Below, piece after piece: positions 1-6,236 of a stretch of DNA of 17,600 nt. The notes under the pieces were generated by a model, which saw only the letters and a list, made by a program, of their open reading frames with translations, ran no database searches and was not told the origin of the DNA. The position numbers and the translations under genes were made by a program. The first letter of the stretch is position 1; each line of letters starts with the position of its first letter. Source of the DNA: CAZZKF01 sp964654995 (lineage in GTDB: Bacteria > Pseudomonadota > Alphaproteobacteria > CAZZKF01); the NCBI GenBank assembly GCA_964654995.1, contig CAZZKF010000053.1, forward strand, positions 1 through 17,600. The letters run 5' to 3'.

Positions 1-535
1 CCGCATCGGCGCGGGTCGCCGGGCGGATGCGGTAGAAGGGATGCCCCCAGATGCCCAGCCTTTGCGCTCGCGCAGCCCGCTCGATCGCCAGCATCTCGGG
101 CGCCGCCGCCCGGTTGTCGGCAAAGGTGTAGACCCGGGCAAGACCGCGGGCGAGCATCGCGCCCTGCACCCAAAGGCCGTCATCACGCAACAGATGGGCC
201 AGCCAGCGGCCATAGCGGTCGACCTTGCGCCCGCCGAAGAACAGCCGTACGCGGCGATTCTGAACCAGGGCGGTGAGTGCGTCCCTGGCCTCCTGCGCCA
301 AGGGCCAGGGCTGCTGCTGGCGACGCCGGCCGAGCGGCAGCTTGGGCGCCTGGATACCGACCAGGCGGACGACTGATCCGTCCTCGAGGGTGAGCGTATC
401 GCCATCCGCCACCGCCGCCACCCGGCCCATGCCGCCCGGTGCCAGGCTGCCGGGGAACGGCGCCGGCACCGTCTCGGCGCCCGCCACCGGGGCAAGCGTC
501 AGGCCGCACAGGATCAGGAGCGCAAGGCGCAGCAT
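1..535 (-). CDS. Secreted staphylococcal nuclease-like (thermonuclease family) protein, 3' end beyond the window
   Basis: The 178 visible codons give a signal peptide (residues 1-20, hydrophobic LALLILCGLTL, AGA cleavage site) followed by an SNase fold. Family landmarks are VADGDT (42-47), VRLVGIQAP (56-64), and RKVDRYGRWLAHL (103-115), where R110 corresponds to SNase R87. The family hydrolyses phosphodiester bonds with Ca2+, here presumably in the periplasm or outside the cell. Key positions differ from active SNase: the Ca2+ ligand Asp of GIDAPE is Gln62 and the general-base Glu is Lys65, so nuclease activity is uncertain. The start is fixed by an in-frame TGA two codons upstream of the ATG at 535. 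No Shine-Dalgarno is visible, and a -10-like TATAGT lies 6 bp upstream. It diverges from the aldehyde dehydrogenase gene. The family call is firm; the function is inferred. Confidence 0.85.
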   Translation of the reverse strand, partial: MLRLALLILCGLTLAPVAGAETVPAPFPGSLAPGGMGRVAAVADGDTLTLEDGSVVRLVGIQAPKLPLGRRRQQQPWPLAQEARDALTALVQNRRVRLFFGGRKVDRYGRWLAHLLRDDGLWVQGAMLARGLARVYTFADNRAAAPEMLAIERAARAQRLGIWGHPFYRIRPATRADA

Positions 536-541
536 GGCTCA

Positions 542-547
542 ACTATA
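542..547 (-). promoter_or_regulatory. Candidate -10 element (TATAGT) for the nuclease-like gene, suggesting a leaderless mRNA
   Basis: TATAGT on the minus strand matches the sigma70 -10 consensus at 5 of 6 positions. It ends 6 bp before the ATG at 535, so transcription would start at or next to the start codon. No Shine-Dalgarno lies between them. I found no good -35 at the expected distance, so this is tentative. Confidence 0.3.
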
Positions 548-607
548 GCACCGGGAAAGTGGCCGCGGGGGCTTGTCTATCCACTGGGCGGGCGCCTGCA
601 AGCCCTG

Positions 608-635
608 TTGCGCGGGGTGCTGGATGTGCTCTAAT
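608..635 (+). promoter_or_regulatory. Candidate sigma70 promoter of the aldehyde dehydrogenase gene
   Basis: TTGCGC (608-613) and TCTAAT (630-635, 5 of 6 match to -10) are separated by 16 bp. They lie about 55 bp upstream of the ATG at 691, in the intergenic region shared with the divergent nuclease-like gene. The -35 is weak (3 of 6). Confidence 0.35.
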
Positions 636-690
636 GCCGGCGGTGGGGAGTCGGGAGAATGGACACGCAACACCACGCGAGAGAGGCATC

Positions 691-2178
691 ATGAACGAAA
701 ACGTCGCAGCCGGCGAAGCGGCCGCCCGCTATCTGTCCAAAACCCACGGTCTGATCATCGACGGCGAGGAAGTGGACGCCGTCGGCGGCGGCCGGCTCGA
801 GGTCATCAACCCGGCCACCGGCGAGAGTCTGGCGCAGGTGGCGGCGGCCGAGAAAGCCGACATCGACCGCGCCGTCGCGGCGGCGCGCAAGGCGTTCGAG
901 GCCAGGCTCTGGCACGGCCTGCCGCCGGCCCGGCGCGGCCGCATCCTGTGGCGCATCGCCGATCTGATCGAGGCCCATCTCGACGAGCTGGCCGAGATCG
1001 AGACGCTCAACAACGGCAAGCCGATCGCCATGTCGAAGACGGCGGAGATCCCGGCCGCCGCCGAGACCTTCCGCTATTACGCCGGCTGGTGCACCAAGCT
1101 CGAGGGGCGCACCCACACGCCGTCGTTTCCGGGCCCCGAATTCCACGCCTATTCGCGGCGCGAGCCGGTCGGGGTGGCCGGCCTGATCGTGCCCTGGAAC
1201 ATGCCGCTGGTGATCGCCGCCTGGAAGCTGGCGCCGGCGCTCGCCGCCGGCTGCACGGTGGTGCTCAAGCCCGCCGAGCTGACTCCGCTCACCGCCCTGC
1301 GGCTGGGCGAGATCGCGCTCGAGGCCGGCGTCCCGCCGGGCGTTGTCAATGTCGTGCCGGGGCTCGGCGAGACCGCCGGTGCGGCGCTGGTCGCCCACGA
1401 GGATGTCGACAAGATCGCATTCACCGGCTCGACCGCGGTCGGCAAGCAGATCGTCCAGGCGGCGGCCGGGAACCTGAAGCGGGTGTCGCTCGAGCTCGGC
1501 GGCAAGTCGCCGGTGATGATTTTCGCCGACGCCGACCTGGACCGTGCCATTCCCGGGGCGGCGCGGGCGATTTTCGCCAATGCCGGGCAGGTCTGCGTCG
1601 CCGGCTCGCGGCTGTACGTGGAACAGCCGGTGTTCGATCGGGTCATCGAGGGCATTTCCGAGATCGCCGCCAACATCCGGCTCGGCCCCGGCATCGCGCC
1701 CGAGACCGAGATGGGACCCCTGGTCTCGGCCGGCCATTTCGAGCGCGTCGCCGCCATGGTCCAGGCCGGGATCGACGAAGGCGCCGAGGTGGTGACCGGC
1801 GGGCGCAAGCACGGCAACCAGGGCTATTTCATCGAGCCCACGGTGATGATCAATACGCGGCCCGACATGCGCATCATGCGCGAGGAAATCTTCGGCCCGG
1901 TTCTGGCCGCCACGCCGGTCGAGGACATGACCGAAATCCAGCGCCTCGCGAACGATACCGACTACGGCCTGGCGGCCAGCATCTGGACCCGCGACATTGC
2001 CAAGGCCCATCATCTGGCGGCCGAGGTCAACGCCGGCCTGGTGTGGATCAACTGCCACGGCGTGCCCGACCTGTCGGTGCCGTTCGGCGGCTTCAAGCAG
2101 TCCGGCTGGGGCCGCGAGCTCGGCCTCGAAGGCGTGCTGCAATATACCGAGCACAAGTCCGTGGTCGCCATGCTGTAG
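691..2178 (+). CDS. NAD(P)-dependent aldehyde dehydrogenase (betaine/phenylacetaldehyde dehydrogenase-like)
   Basis: A 495-residue enzyme of the ALDH superfamily, of normal length, that oxidises an aldehyde to its carboxylic acid with NAD(P)+ in the cytosol. Visible landmarks are the PWN oxyanion Asn (N170), cofactor-site Lys in VLKPAE (K193), FTGSTAVGK in the Rossmann fold (244-252), general base in SLELGGKSP (E268), nucleophile in NAGQVCVAGSR (C302), and EEIFGPVL. The late WINCHGVPDLSVPFGG segment resembles phenylacetaldehyde dehydrogenases such as FeaB, so an aromatic or medium-size aldehyde is plausible but not proven. The ATG at 691 is chosen because GAGAGG lies about 5 bp upstream and residue 1 fits the family; a much longer open frame upstream has no homologous content. 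It stands alone, with no co-oriented pathway partner nearby. Confidence 0.93.
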   Translation: MNENVAAGEAAARYLSKTHGLIIDGEEVDAVGGGRLEVINPATGESLAQVAAAEKADIDRAVAAARKAFEARLWHGLPPARRGRILWRIADLIEAHLDELAEIETLNNGKPIAMSKTAEIPAAAETFRYYAGWCTKLEGRTHTPSFPGPEFHAYSRREPVGVAGLIVPWNMPLVIAAWKLAPALAAGCTVVLKPAELTPLTALRLGEIALEAGVPPGVVNVVPGLGETAGAALVAHEDVDKIAFTGSTAVGKQIVQAAAGNLKRVSLELGGKSPVMIFADADLDRAIPGAARAIFANAGQVCVAGSRLYVEQPVFDRVIEGISEIAANIRLGPGIAPETEMGPLVSAGHFERVAAMVQAGIDEGAEVVTGGRKHGNQGYFIEPTVMINTRPDMRIMREEIFGPVLAATPVEDMTEIQRLANDTDYGLAASIWTRDIAKAHHLAAEVNAGLVWINCHGVPDLSVPFGGFKQSGWGRELGLEGVLQYTEHKSVVAML

Positions 2179-2180
2179 GG

Positions 2181-2198
2181 GCGGGTCGGCCCGACCGC
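2181..2198 (+). terminator. Possible hairpin after the aldehyde dehydrogenase gene
   Basis: An imperfect GC-rich hairpin of about 7 bp (GGTCG pairing with CGACC, extended by a bulged outer GC pair) starts 2 bp after the stop codon. No T-run follows, so it may be an RNA 3'-end stabiliser or a Rho-type end rather than an intrinsic terminator. Confidence 0.25.
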
Positions 2199-2206
2199 CA
2201 AGCGGT

Positions 2207-2235
2207 TTGGAAGCGGCGATCAGGTCTGCTAATAA
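2207..2235 (+). promoter_or_regulatory. Candidate promoter of the tRNA-Arg gene
   Basis: TTGGAA (2207-2212) and TAATAA (2230-2235) are separated by 17 bp, and the tRNA starts 32 bp after the -10. The GC-rich stretch just downstream (GGGTGTGCGCC) is typical of stable-RNA discriminators. Both hexamers are weak matches. Confidence 0.3.
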
Positions 2236-2267
2236 AGGGTGTGCGCCATCGCGCCGCCGCACAGACC

Positions 2268-2344
2268 GGCCCCGTAGCTCAGTCGGATAGAGCACCAGAT
2301 TCCTAATCTGGGGGTCGCAGGTTCGAATCCTGCCGGGGTCGCCA
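2268..2344 (+). tRNA. tRNA-Arg, anticodon CCT
   Basis: A complete 77-nt cloverleaf can be folded by eye. The acceptor stem is GGCCCCG with CGGGGTC (one G-U pair), discriminator G2341, and an encoded CCA at 2342-2344. The D-arm is in TAGCTCAGTCGGATAGAGCA. The anticodon stem CCAGA/TCTGG encloses loop TTCCTAA with anticodon CCT (2302-2304), which reads AGG. The T-arm contains GGTTCGAATCC. AGG is a rare Arg codon in such a high-GC genome, so this is probably a minor isoacceptor. No repeat of its 3' end was seen elsewhere in the window. Confidence 0.97.
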
Positions 2345-2384
2345 TTTATTTCAATGATTGGATCCGCCCTCTCTCGAACGTCTT

Positions 2385-2418
2385 TACATTGTATATACAA
2401 ACATGTATGTACAATGTA
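2385..2418. promoter_or_regulatory. 34-bp inverted-repeat operator/promoter of the TacAT-like module
   Basis: Left arm TACATTGTATATACA (2385-2399) and right arm TGTATGTACAATGTA (2404-2418) are reverse complements at 14 of 15 positions, separated by 4 bp (AACA). This AT-rich palindrome sits 39 bp upstream of the antitoxin ATG. The right arm contains TACAAT (2410-2415), a 5 of 6 match to a -10 hexamer. Ribbon-helix-helix antitoxins of this family bind such palindromes to repress their own operon, alone or with the toxin. That role is inferred from position and family. Confidence 0.7.
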
Positions 2419-2457
2419 CCTACTTTAGAGCTATTGCCGGACACAGACGAGAGCGCC

Positions 2458-2754
2458 ATGACAGTTCCGACACAGGATCGAAAACACCGGCCCGCCCGTG
2501 AAACCATCAATTTGCGGGCCTCACGGGAAGACAAGGTGCTGATTGACCATGCGGCGGCCTTGCTCGGCAAATCGCGGACCGAGTTCATGCTGGAAAGCGC
2601 CCGGCGCGCCGCCGAGGACGCGCTTCTCGACCGCCGCCTGTTTTTGCTCGGACGTGCGCAGTACGAGGACTTCGTGGCCCGCCTGGATGCGCCGCCGGAT
2701 GCGCCTGAGGCCTTGCGACGGCTCATGACGGCGCCGACACCGTGGGATCGCTGA
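2458..2754 (+). CDS. tacA: TacA-type (DUF1778) ribbon-helix-helix antitoxin
   Basis: A 98-residue protein. A ribbon-helix-helix DNA-binding domain occupies roughly residues 13-56: strand RETINLRAS, helix EDKVLIDHAAALLG, turn SRTEFM, then a second helix. The C-terminal tail (about 60-98, FLLGRAQYEDFVARLDAPP and the end TPWDR) matches the region that wraps and neutralises the GNAT toxin in TacA proteins. I chose the ATG at 2458 rather than the upstream TTG in frame at 2389, because the latter would place the operator palindrome inside the coding sequence and would add residues outside the family. The ribosome site is weak (CGAGAG, 2448-2453). Its stop overlaps the toxin start by 13 bp, the usual antitoxin-first order. 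Confidence 0.9.
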   Translation: MTVPTQDRKHRPARETINLRASREDKVLIDHAAALLGKSRTEFMLESARRAAEDALLDRRLFLLGRAQYEDFVARLDAPPDAPEALRRLMTAPTPWDR

Positions 2755-3266
2755 ACCTGCAACCACCGCAGCCGATCACGCCCGAGCATGCAATCGCCGA
2801 CTTCGAATGCGGGCATGAGACCCTCGATCGCTGGCTGAAGCGCAAGGCGCTGGCCAATGAGGCATCCGGCGCATCGCGAACCTATGTTCTGTGCGACGCC
2901 GCCGATGGCCGGGTGATCGGGTATTACGCCCTGGCTGCCGGCTCGGTCGCACGCCGGGAAGCGCTCGGGAAACTGCGCCGCAATACGCCCGATCCGATCC
3001 CGGTGATGGTGCTCGGCCGGCTGGCCGTCGACCGTCGCTGGCAAGGCCGCAAGCTGGGCGCCGCCCTGCTTCGCGACGCGATCTTGCGCACCCTCAGCGC
3101 CGCCGGGATCATCGGTGCCCGCGCGCTTCTGGTGCATGCCCTTGATGACGAGGCTGCGCGATTCTACCGCCGGCACGGGTTTCTCGACTCGCCGATCGAT
3201 CCACGGGTTCTGATGCTGCCTCTGGAGACCGCCAGGAAAGCCCTGACAGATCACGAGGGGGCATAG
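2742..3266 (+). CDS. tacT: TacT/AtaT-type GNAT acetyltransferase toxin
   Basis: 174 residues, full length for the family. Such toxins use acetyl-CoA to acetylate the amino group of charged tRNAs and stop translation. Landmarks are FECGHETLDRWLKRKAL (21-37), ASGASRTYVL (41-50), DPIPVMVLGRLAVDRRWQG (84-102), VHALDDEAARFYRRHGF (131-147) with the likely catalytic Tyr142, and the SPIDPRVLM ending (150-158). The acetyl-CoA loop reads QGRKLG (101-106), where many relatives have Gly at the fourth position. Translation starts at GTG 2742, inside the antitoxin gene, with no strong ribosome site of its own, so it is probably translationally coupled to tacA. Which tRNA it targets cannot be read from the sequence. 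Confidence 0.9.
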   Translation: MGSLNLQPPQPITPEHAIADFECGHETLDRWLKRKALANEASGASRTYVLCDAADGRVIGYYALAAGSVARREALGKLRRNTPDPIPVMVLGRLAVDRRWQGRKLGAALLRDAILRTLSAAGIIGARALLVHALDDEAARFYRRHGFLDSPIDPRVLMLPLETARKALTDHEGA

Positions 3267-3280
3267 TCGCTCCTGATCAT

Positions 3281-3307
3281 CCCCTCTCGCCGGGAGCGGG
3301 CATTTTT
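3281..3307 (+). terminator. Probable weak intrinsic terminator of the toxin-antitoxin operon
   Basis: CCCCTCTCGCCGGGAGCGGG (3281-3300) can form an interrupted hairpin (CCC/GGG, a small internal loop, CTC/GAG). It is followed by CA and TTTTT (3303-3307), 15 bp after the toxin stop. The stem is short, so confidence is moderate. Confidence 0.5.
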
Positions 3308-3349
3308 GTCACAGGCGCGAGGCTTGGGGGAGAAACCGCCCGAATTTAC

Positions 3350-3378
3350 TTGTATTTAACCGGCACACCCCCTATGTA
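3350..3378 (+). promoter_or_regulatory. Candidate promoter of the cold-shock gene
   Basis: TTGTAT (3350-3355) and TATGTA (3373-3378) are spaced by 17 bp in a locally AT-rich stretch. Each matches consensus at only about half its positions. It would give a leader of about 180 nt, a length common for cold-shock mRNAs. Confidence 0.3.
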
Positions 3379-3385
3379 GGGCGCA

Positions 3386-3564
3386 GAGCTCAACTTTGTC
3401 AGCTCGCAAGACGTCCAGCCGCACTTCGTCTTCTGATCACCTTCGTGATTGTCAGACGCCCAAGCGTCCGACCGATTTGCCTCCCGACATTGTGAAGCTC
3501 GATTGCAGGCCGGCCTGCGGTTTTTCCGTGCCGGTCAAGACCAACCTGAATTAAGGAAATAGAC
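3386..3564 (+). promoter_or_regulatory. Structured 5' leader of the cold-shock gene, with attenuator-like hairpin
   Basis: This non-coding stretch holds several hairpins. ATCAC-CTTC-GTGAT lies near 3436-3450, GACGC-CCAA-GCGTC near 3455-3470, and the perfect palindrome GCAGGCCGGCCTGC at 3505-3518 is followed after GG by TTTTT (3521-3525). The last has the shape of an intrinsic terminator and lies 40 bp before the start codon; flanking T-G pairs could lengthen its stem. Long structured leaders that refold at low temperature are known for cspA-type genes. Whether this one acts as a thermosensor or an attenuator is inference. Confidence 0.45.
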
Positions 3565-3774
3565 ATGAGTAAAGGAACCGTGAAGTGGTTCAACCCGACC
3601 AAAGGTTTTGGCTTTATTGAGCCGTCGGACGGAGGCAAGGACGTCTTCATCCATATCTCGGCGCTGGAGCGGGCCGGTATCGCCACGCTCGACGAAGGTC
3701 AGGAGCTGGAATTCGAGCTCGCGGCTGGCCGCGACGGCCGGACGTCGGCAGACAACATCAAGCTTGTCGGCTAA
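3565..3774 (+). CDS. cspA: CspA-family cold-shock protein
   Basis: A single cold-shock domain of 69 residues, the standard length. It is a five-stranded OB fold that binds single-stranded RNA and DNA and acts as an RNA chaperone. RNP1 is KGFGFIEP (13-20) and RNP2 is DVFIHIS (26-32); the aromatic residues W9, F15, F17, F28 and H30 of the binding face are present. The start is set by AAGGAAA (3553-3559) 5 bp before the ATG. It is monocistronic, with a long structured leader and a strong terminator. The family is certain, but genomes like this carry several paralogues and the symbol is only a family label; whether it is cold-induced cannot be told. Confidence 0.96.
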   Translation: MSKGTVKWFNPTKGFGFIEPSDGGKDVFIHISALERAGIATLDEGQELEFELAAGRDGRTSADNIKLVG

Positions 3775-3795
3775 CGCCCGCAGCTAACAACGGAG

Positions 3796-3836
3796 AGGGC
3801 GGCCCCGTGGTCAGACACGGAGCCGCCCTTTCTTTT
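3796..3836 (+). terminator. Strong intrinsic terminator of the cold-shock gene
   Basis: Left arm AGGGCGGCCCCGTG (3796-3809) pairs with CACGGAGCCGCCCT (3816-3829) at 13 of 14 positions around a 6-nt loop. A T-rich tract (TTTCTTTTT) runs to 3836. It lies 22 bp after the stop, and could also serve the convergent minus-strand gene ending at 3863. Confidence 0.9.
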
Positions 3837-3862
3837 TGCCTGCATCCTGAACGACGCGGACG

Positions 3863-5176
3863 CTATCGGGGCTTTCGGTAGATCTTGCCCGCCTTCATGA
3901 CGAACACGACGTGTTCGGTGGCGGCAATATCGGCGAGCGGGTTGCCGGCCACGGCGATCACGTCCGCCGCCTTGCCGGGTGCCAGGCTGCCGGTTTCATC
4001 CGCCACGCCGAGCAGATCGGCGGCATTGCGGGTGGCGGCCAGCAGCGCCTGCACCGGCGTCATGCCGTTTTTCACCATCAGCGAAAACTCACGCGCATTG
4101 CGGCCATGCGGCTCGACGCCGGCATCGGTGCCAAACGCGATCGGCACGCCGATCTTGACTGCCGCGGCAAAGGTCGCCTGCATCTGGGCGGCCGCGGCGC
4201 GTGCCTTCTTGGCCACCGGCGGCGGATAATTGTCCGCCTTTTCGCCCACCCATTCGCCGGCAAACAGGGTGGGCACCAGATAGACGCCCTTTTTCTTCAT
4301 CTTGCGCAAGGTGGCTTCGGTCAGGAAGGTGCCGTGCTCGATCGAATCGACGCCCGCCTTGACCGCCATCTCGGCGGCGAGGTCGCCATGGCTGTGGGCC
4401 GCGACCTTGCGGTGCCAGGCATGGGCCTCGGAAATGATCGCGTCGATCTCGTCCTGTGTCAGCTCCGGCACATCGACCGGGTCGGAAAGCGACAGCACCC
4501 CGCCCGAGGGCATGAACTTGATGACATCGGCGCCGTACTTGATCTGGAAGCGGACCGCCGCCCGGCACTGATCGGCGCCGTTGCACACGCCCTTGACCGG
4601 GCCGTCCGGGGGAATGCGCTCAGGCGGGAACGGCGTGCCGTCGCCATGGCCGCCGGTGGCGCCGATGGCGTAATTGGAGGCCAGTATGCGCGGCCCCGGG
4701 ATGACCCCGCCATCGATCGCCTTGCGCAGGGACACCGCCTGCCAGTCGGCCGAGCCGACATCGCGCACCGTGGTAAACCCGGCCATCAGGGTCCTTTCGG
4801 CATTGCGCGCGGCGTAATGGGCCTGCTCGGCCGGGAACCGCAGCATGGCGTCGCGAAAGTCCCTGAACCAGTTGTCCGACATCTCGCCGGACAGATGGAC
4901 ATGCGAATCGATAAAGCCGGGCAGCAGGGTGGCATCGCCGAGATCGATCACCCTGGCGCCCTCGGGCACGCTTTGGCCGACCGCGGTGATCTTGCCGCCG
5001 GTGACGACGACGACGCCGTTCTCGATGACCTTGCCGCTGATGCCGTCAAAGACCCGGGCGGCCTTCAGGGCCACCGGCGCCTCACCTGCCCCGGCCGGCC
5101 GGGGCGACAGGATGGCGAGCAGGCCCGCCACCAAAGCCGTGGCCAGGCCCGGCCACATGGTTCGAATGCGTTGCAT
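3863..5176 (-). CDS. Exported imidazolonepropionase-like amidohydrolase
   Basis: A 437-residue metal-dependent hydrolase with an N-terminal signal peptide (about 1-30, hydrophobic GLATALVAGLLAIL, PAGA cleavage site), so it acts in the periplasm or outside the cell. The binuclear metal site is complete: H92 and H94 (HVH), K220 in IKFMPSGG (probably carboxylated), H261, H281 in IEHG, and D351 in FGTDAG. The C-terminal LAPGKAADVIAV and VMKAGKIYR are typical of the family's small beta domain. Relatives cleave peptide-like, lactam or cyclic amide substrates, often as Xaa-Pro or Arg/Lys carboxypeptidases; the substrate here is unknown. The ATG at 5176 is preferred over an upstream in-frame start because GGAGGAG lies 7 bp before it and the signal peptide follows directly. 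It diverges from a second amidohydrolase-superfamily gene. Confidence 0.88.
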   Translation of the reverse strand: MQRIRTMWPGLATALVAGLLAILSPRPAGAGEAPVALKAARVFDGISGKVIENGVVVVTGGKITAVGQSVPEGARVIDLGDATLLPGFIDSHVHLSGEMSDNWFRDFRDAMLRFPAEQAHYAARNAERTLMAGFTTVRDVGSADWQAVSLRKAIDGGVIPGPRILASNYAIGATGGHGDGTPFPPERIPPDGPVKGVCNGADQCRAAVRFQIKYGADVIKFMPSGGVLSLSDPVDVPELTQDEIDAIISEAHAWHRKVAAHSHGDLAAEMAVKAGVDSIEHGTFLTEATLRKMKKKGVYLVPTLFAGEWVGEKADNYPPPVAKKARAAAAQMQATFAAAVKIGVPIAFGTDAGVEPHGRNAREFSLMVKNGMTPVQALLAATRNAADLLGVADETGSLAPGKAADVIAVAGNPLADIAATEHVVFVMKAGKIYRKPR

Positions 5177-5376
5177 GATGGAACTCCTCCCCGCAGGCAC
5201 TGCGTGATATGGTTGTCATTGAGATGAGGTCTCGGGCCCAAGCATGGCCCAGTTCCGCATGTGATGGCAAGCGAACGAAACCGCCCGCTGGCGGGGCACC
5301 GGGCCGGGCACATTCCGGTCCATGCGGCGCGTTCGCCGGCAAGCCGCCGGAGGAACAGAACCAAAGGGGGAAGGCC

Positions 5377-6234
5377 ATGATCATCGATGTCTGGATGCAG
5401 CATCCGACCGAGCGGTTTCTGGCCCACCCGATGCTGGAGTCCCTGCGCCGCTGGACCGGCGATGCCTTGAGCGAGACCCTCCTGCCCGTGGACGCAACGC
5501 TGACCGCCATGGAGACCGGCGGCGTCGAGCTCGCCCTGATCTCGGCCTGGTGCGGGCCTGAGGGCTGGCTGGTCACCAATGACGAGGTCGCCGGTTTCAT
5601 CGCCCAGGCGCCGCACCGCTTCGCCGGCATCGGCTCGGTCGATATCTCGAAGCCGATGGAGGCGGTGGCGCAGGCCCGGCGCGCGGTCGGCGAGCTCGGC
5701 TTTGTCGCCATCCGGGTGGTCCCCTGGCTGTGGCGGCTGCCGCCCAACGACCGGCGCTACTATCCGGTTTATGCCACCTGCGTCGAGCTCGGCGTGCCGT
5801 TCTGCCTGCAGGTCGGGCACACGGGTCCGCTGATGCCGTCCGAGCCCGGCCGCCCGATCCCCTATCTCGACGAGGTGGCCCTGGATTTCCCCGAGCTCAC
5901 CATCGTCGCCGGCCACATCGGCTATCCCTGGACCCAGGAGATGATCGCGCTCGCCACCAAATATCCCAATGTCCACATCGACACCTCGGCGTATACGGCG
6001 CGGCGCTATCCGCCGGAGCTGGTCGCCTACCTGCGCGGGCACGGCCGGCGCAAGGTGCTGTTCGGCTCCAACTACCCGATGATCGCACCCGGCAAATGCC
6101 TCGACGGGCTGGGCGACCTTGGCCTCGATGACGAGGCGCGCGACTTGTTCCTGGCCGGCAACGCCGCCCGCGTCTTCCGGCTCGACGACCGGCTGGCCGG
6201 CGCCGCCGCACCCGAGCACGCGCCCGGCACCTGA
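5377..6234 (+). CDS. Amidohydrolase family 2 (ACMSD-like TIM barrel) protein with substituted metal ligands
   Basis: A 285-residue cytosolic protein that matches the Amidohydro_2 layout: a beta1 strand at the extreme N-terminus, QVGHTGP (145-151, H148), LDEVALDFPELTIVAGHIGYPW (164-185, H180), VHIDTSAY, and the last barrel motif VLFGSNYP (227-234). Family members are hydrolases or decarboxylases of aromatic and related acids. Two usual ligands are changed: beta1 reads IDVWMQHP instead of an HxH motif, and the final Asp is Asn232. Activity and metal use are therefore uncertain. The start has a good ribosome site (AAGGGGGAAGG) directly upstream. It lies head-to-head with the exported amidohydrolase, 200 bp apart, which hints at related substrates but does not prove it. 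Confidence 0.8.
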   Translation: MIIDVWMQHPTERFLAHPMLESLRRWTGDALSETLLPVDATLTAMETGGVELALISAWCGPEGWLVTNDEVAGFIAQAPHRFAGIGSVDISKPMEAVAQARRAVGELGFVAIRVVPWLWRLPPNDRRYYPVYATCVELGVPFCLQVGHTGPLMPSEPGRPIPYLDEVALDFPELTIVAGHIGYPWTQEMIALATKYPNVHIDTSAYTARRYPPELVAYLRGHGRRKVLFGSNYPMIAPGKCLDGLGDLGLDDEARDLFLAGNAARVFRLDDRLAGAAAPEHAPGT

Positions 6235-6236
6235 TC

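Noticed and set aside
2321..2344. tRNA-Arg 3' end as an attachment site of an integrated element
   Set aside because: No second copy of the tRNA end was seen downstream and no integrase gene is present in the window.
2346..3254. A 302-codon minus-strand open frame covering the toxin-antitoxin module
   Set aside because: No recognisable domain, and it runs opposite two well-formed overlapping genes with a matching operator.
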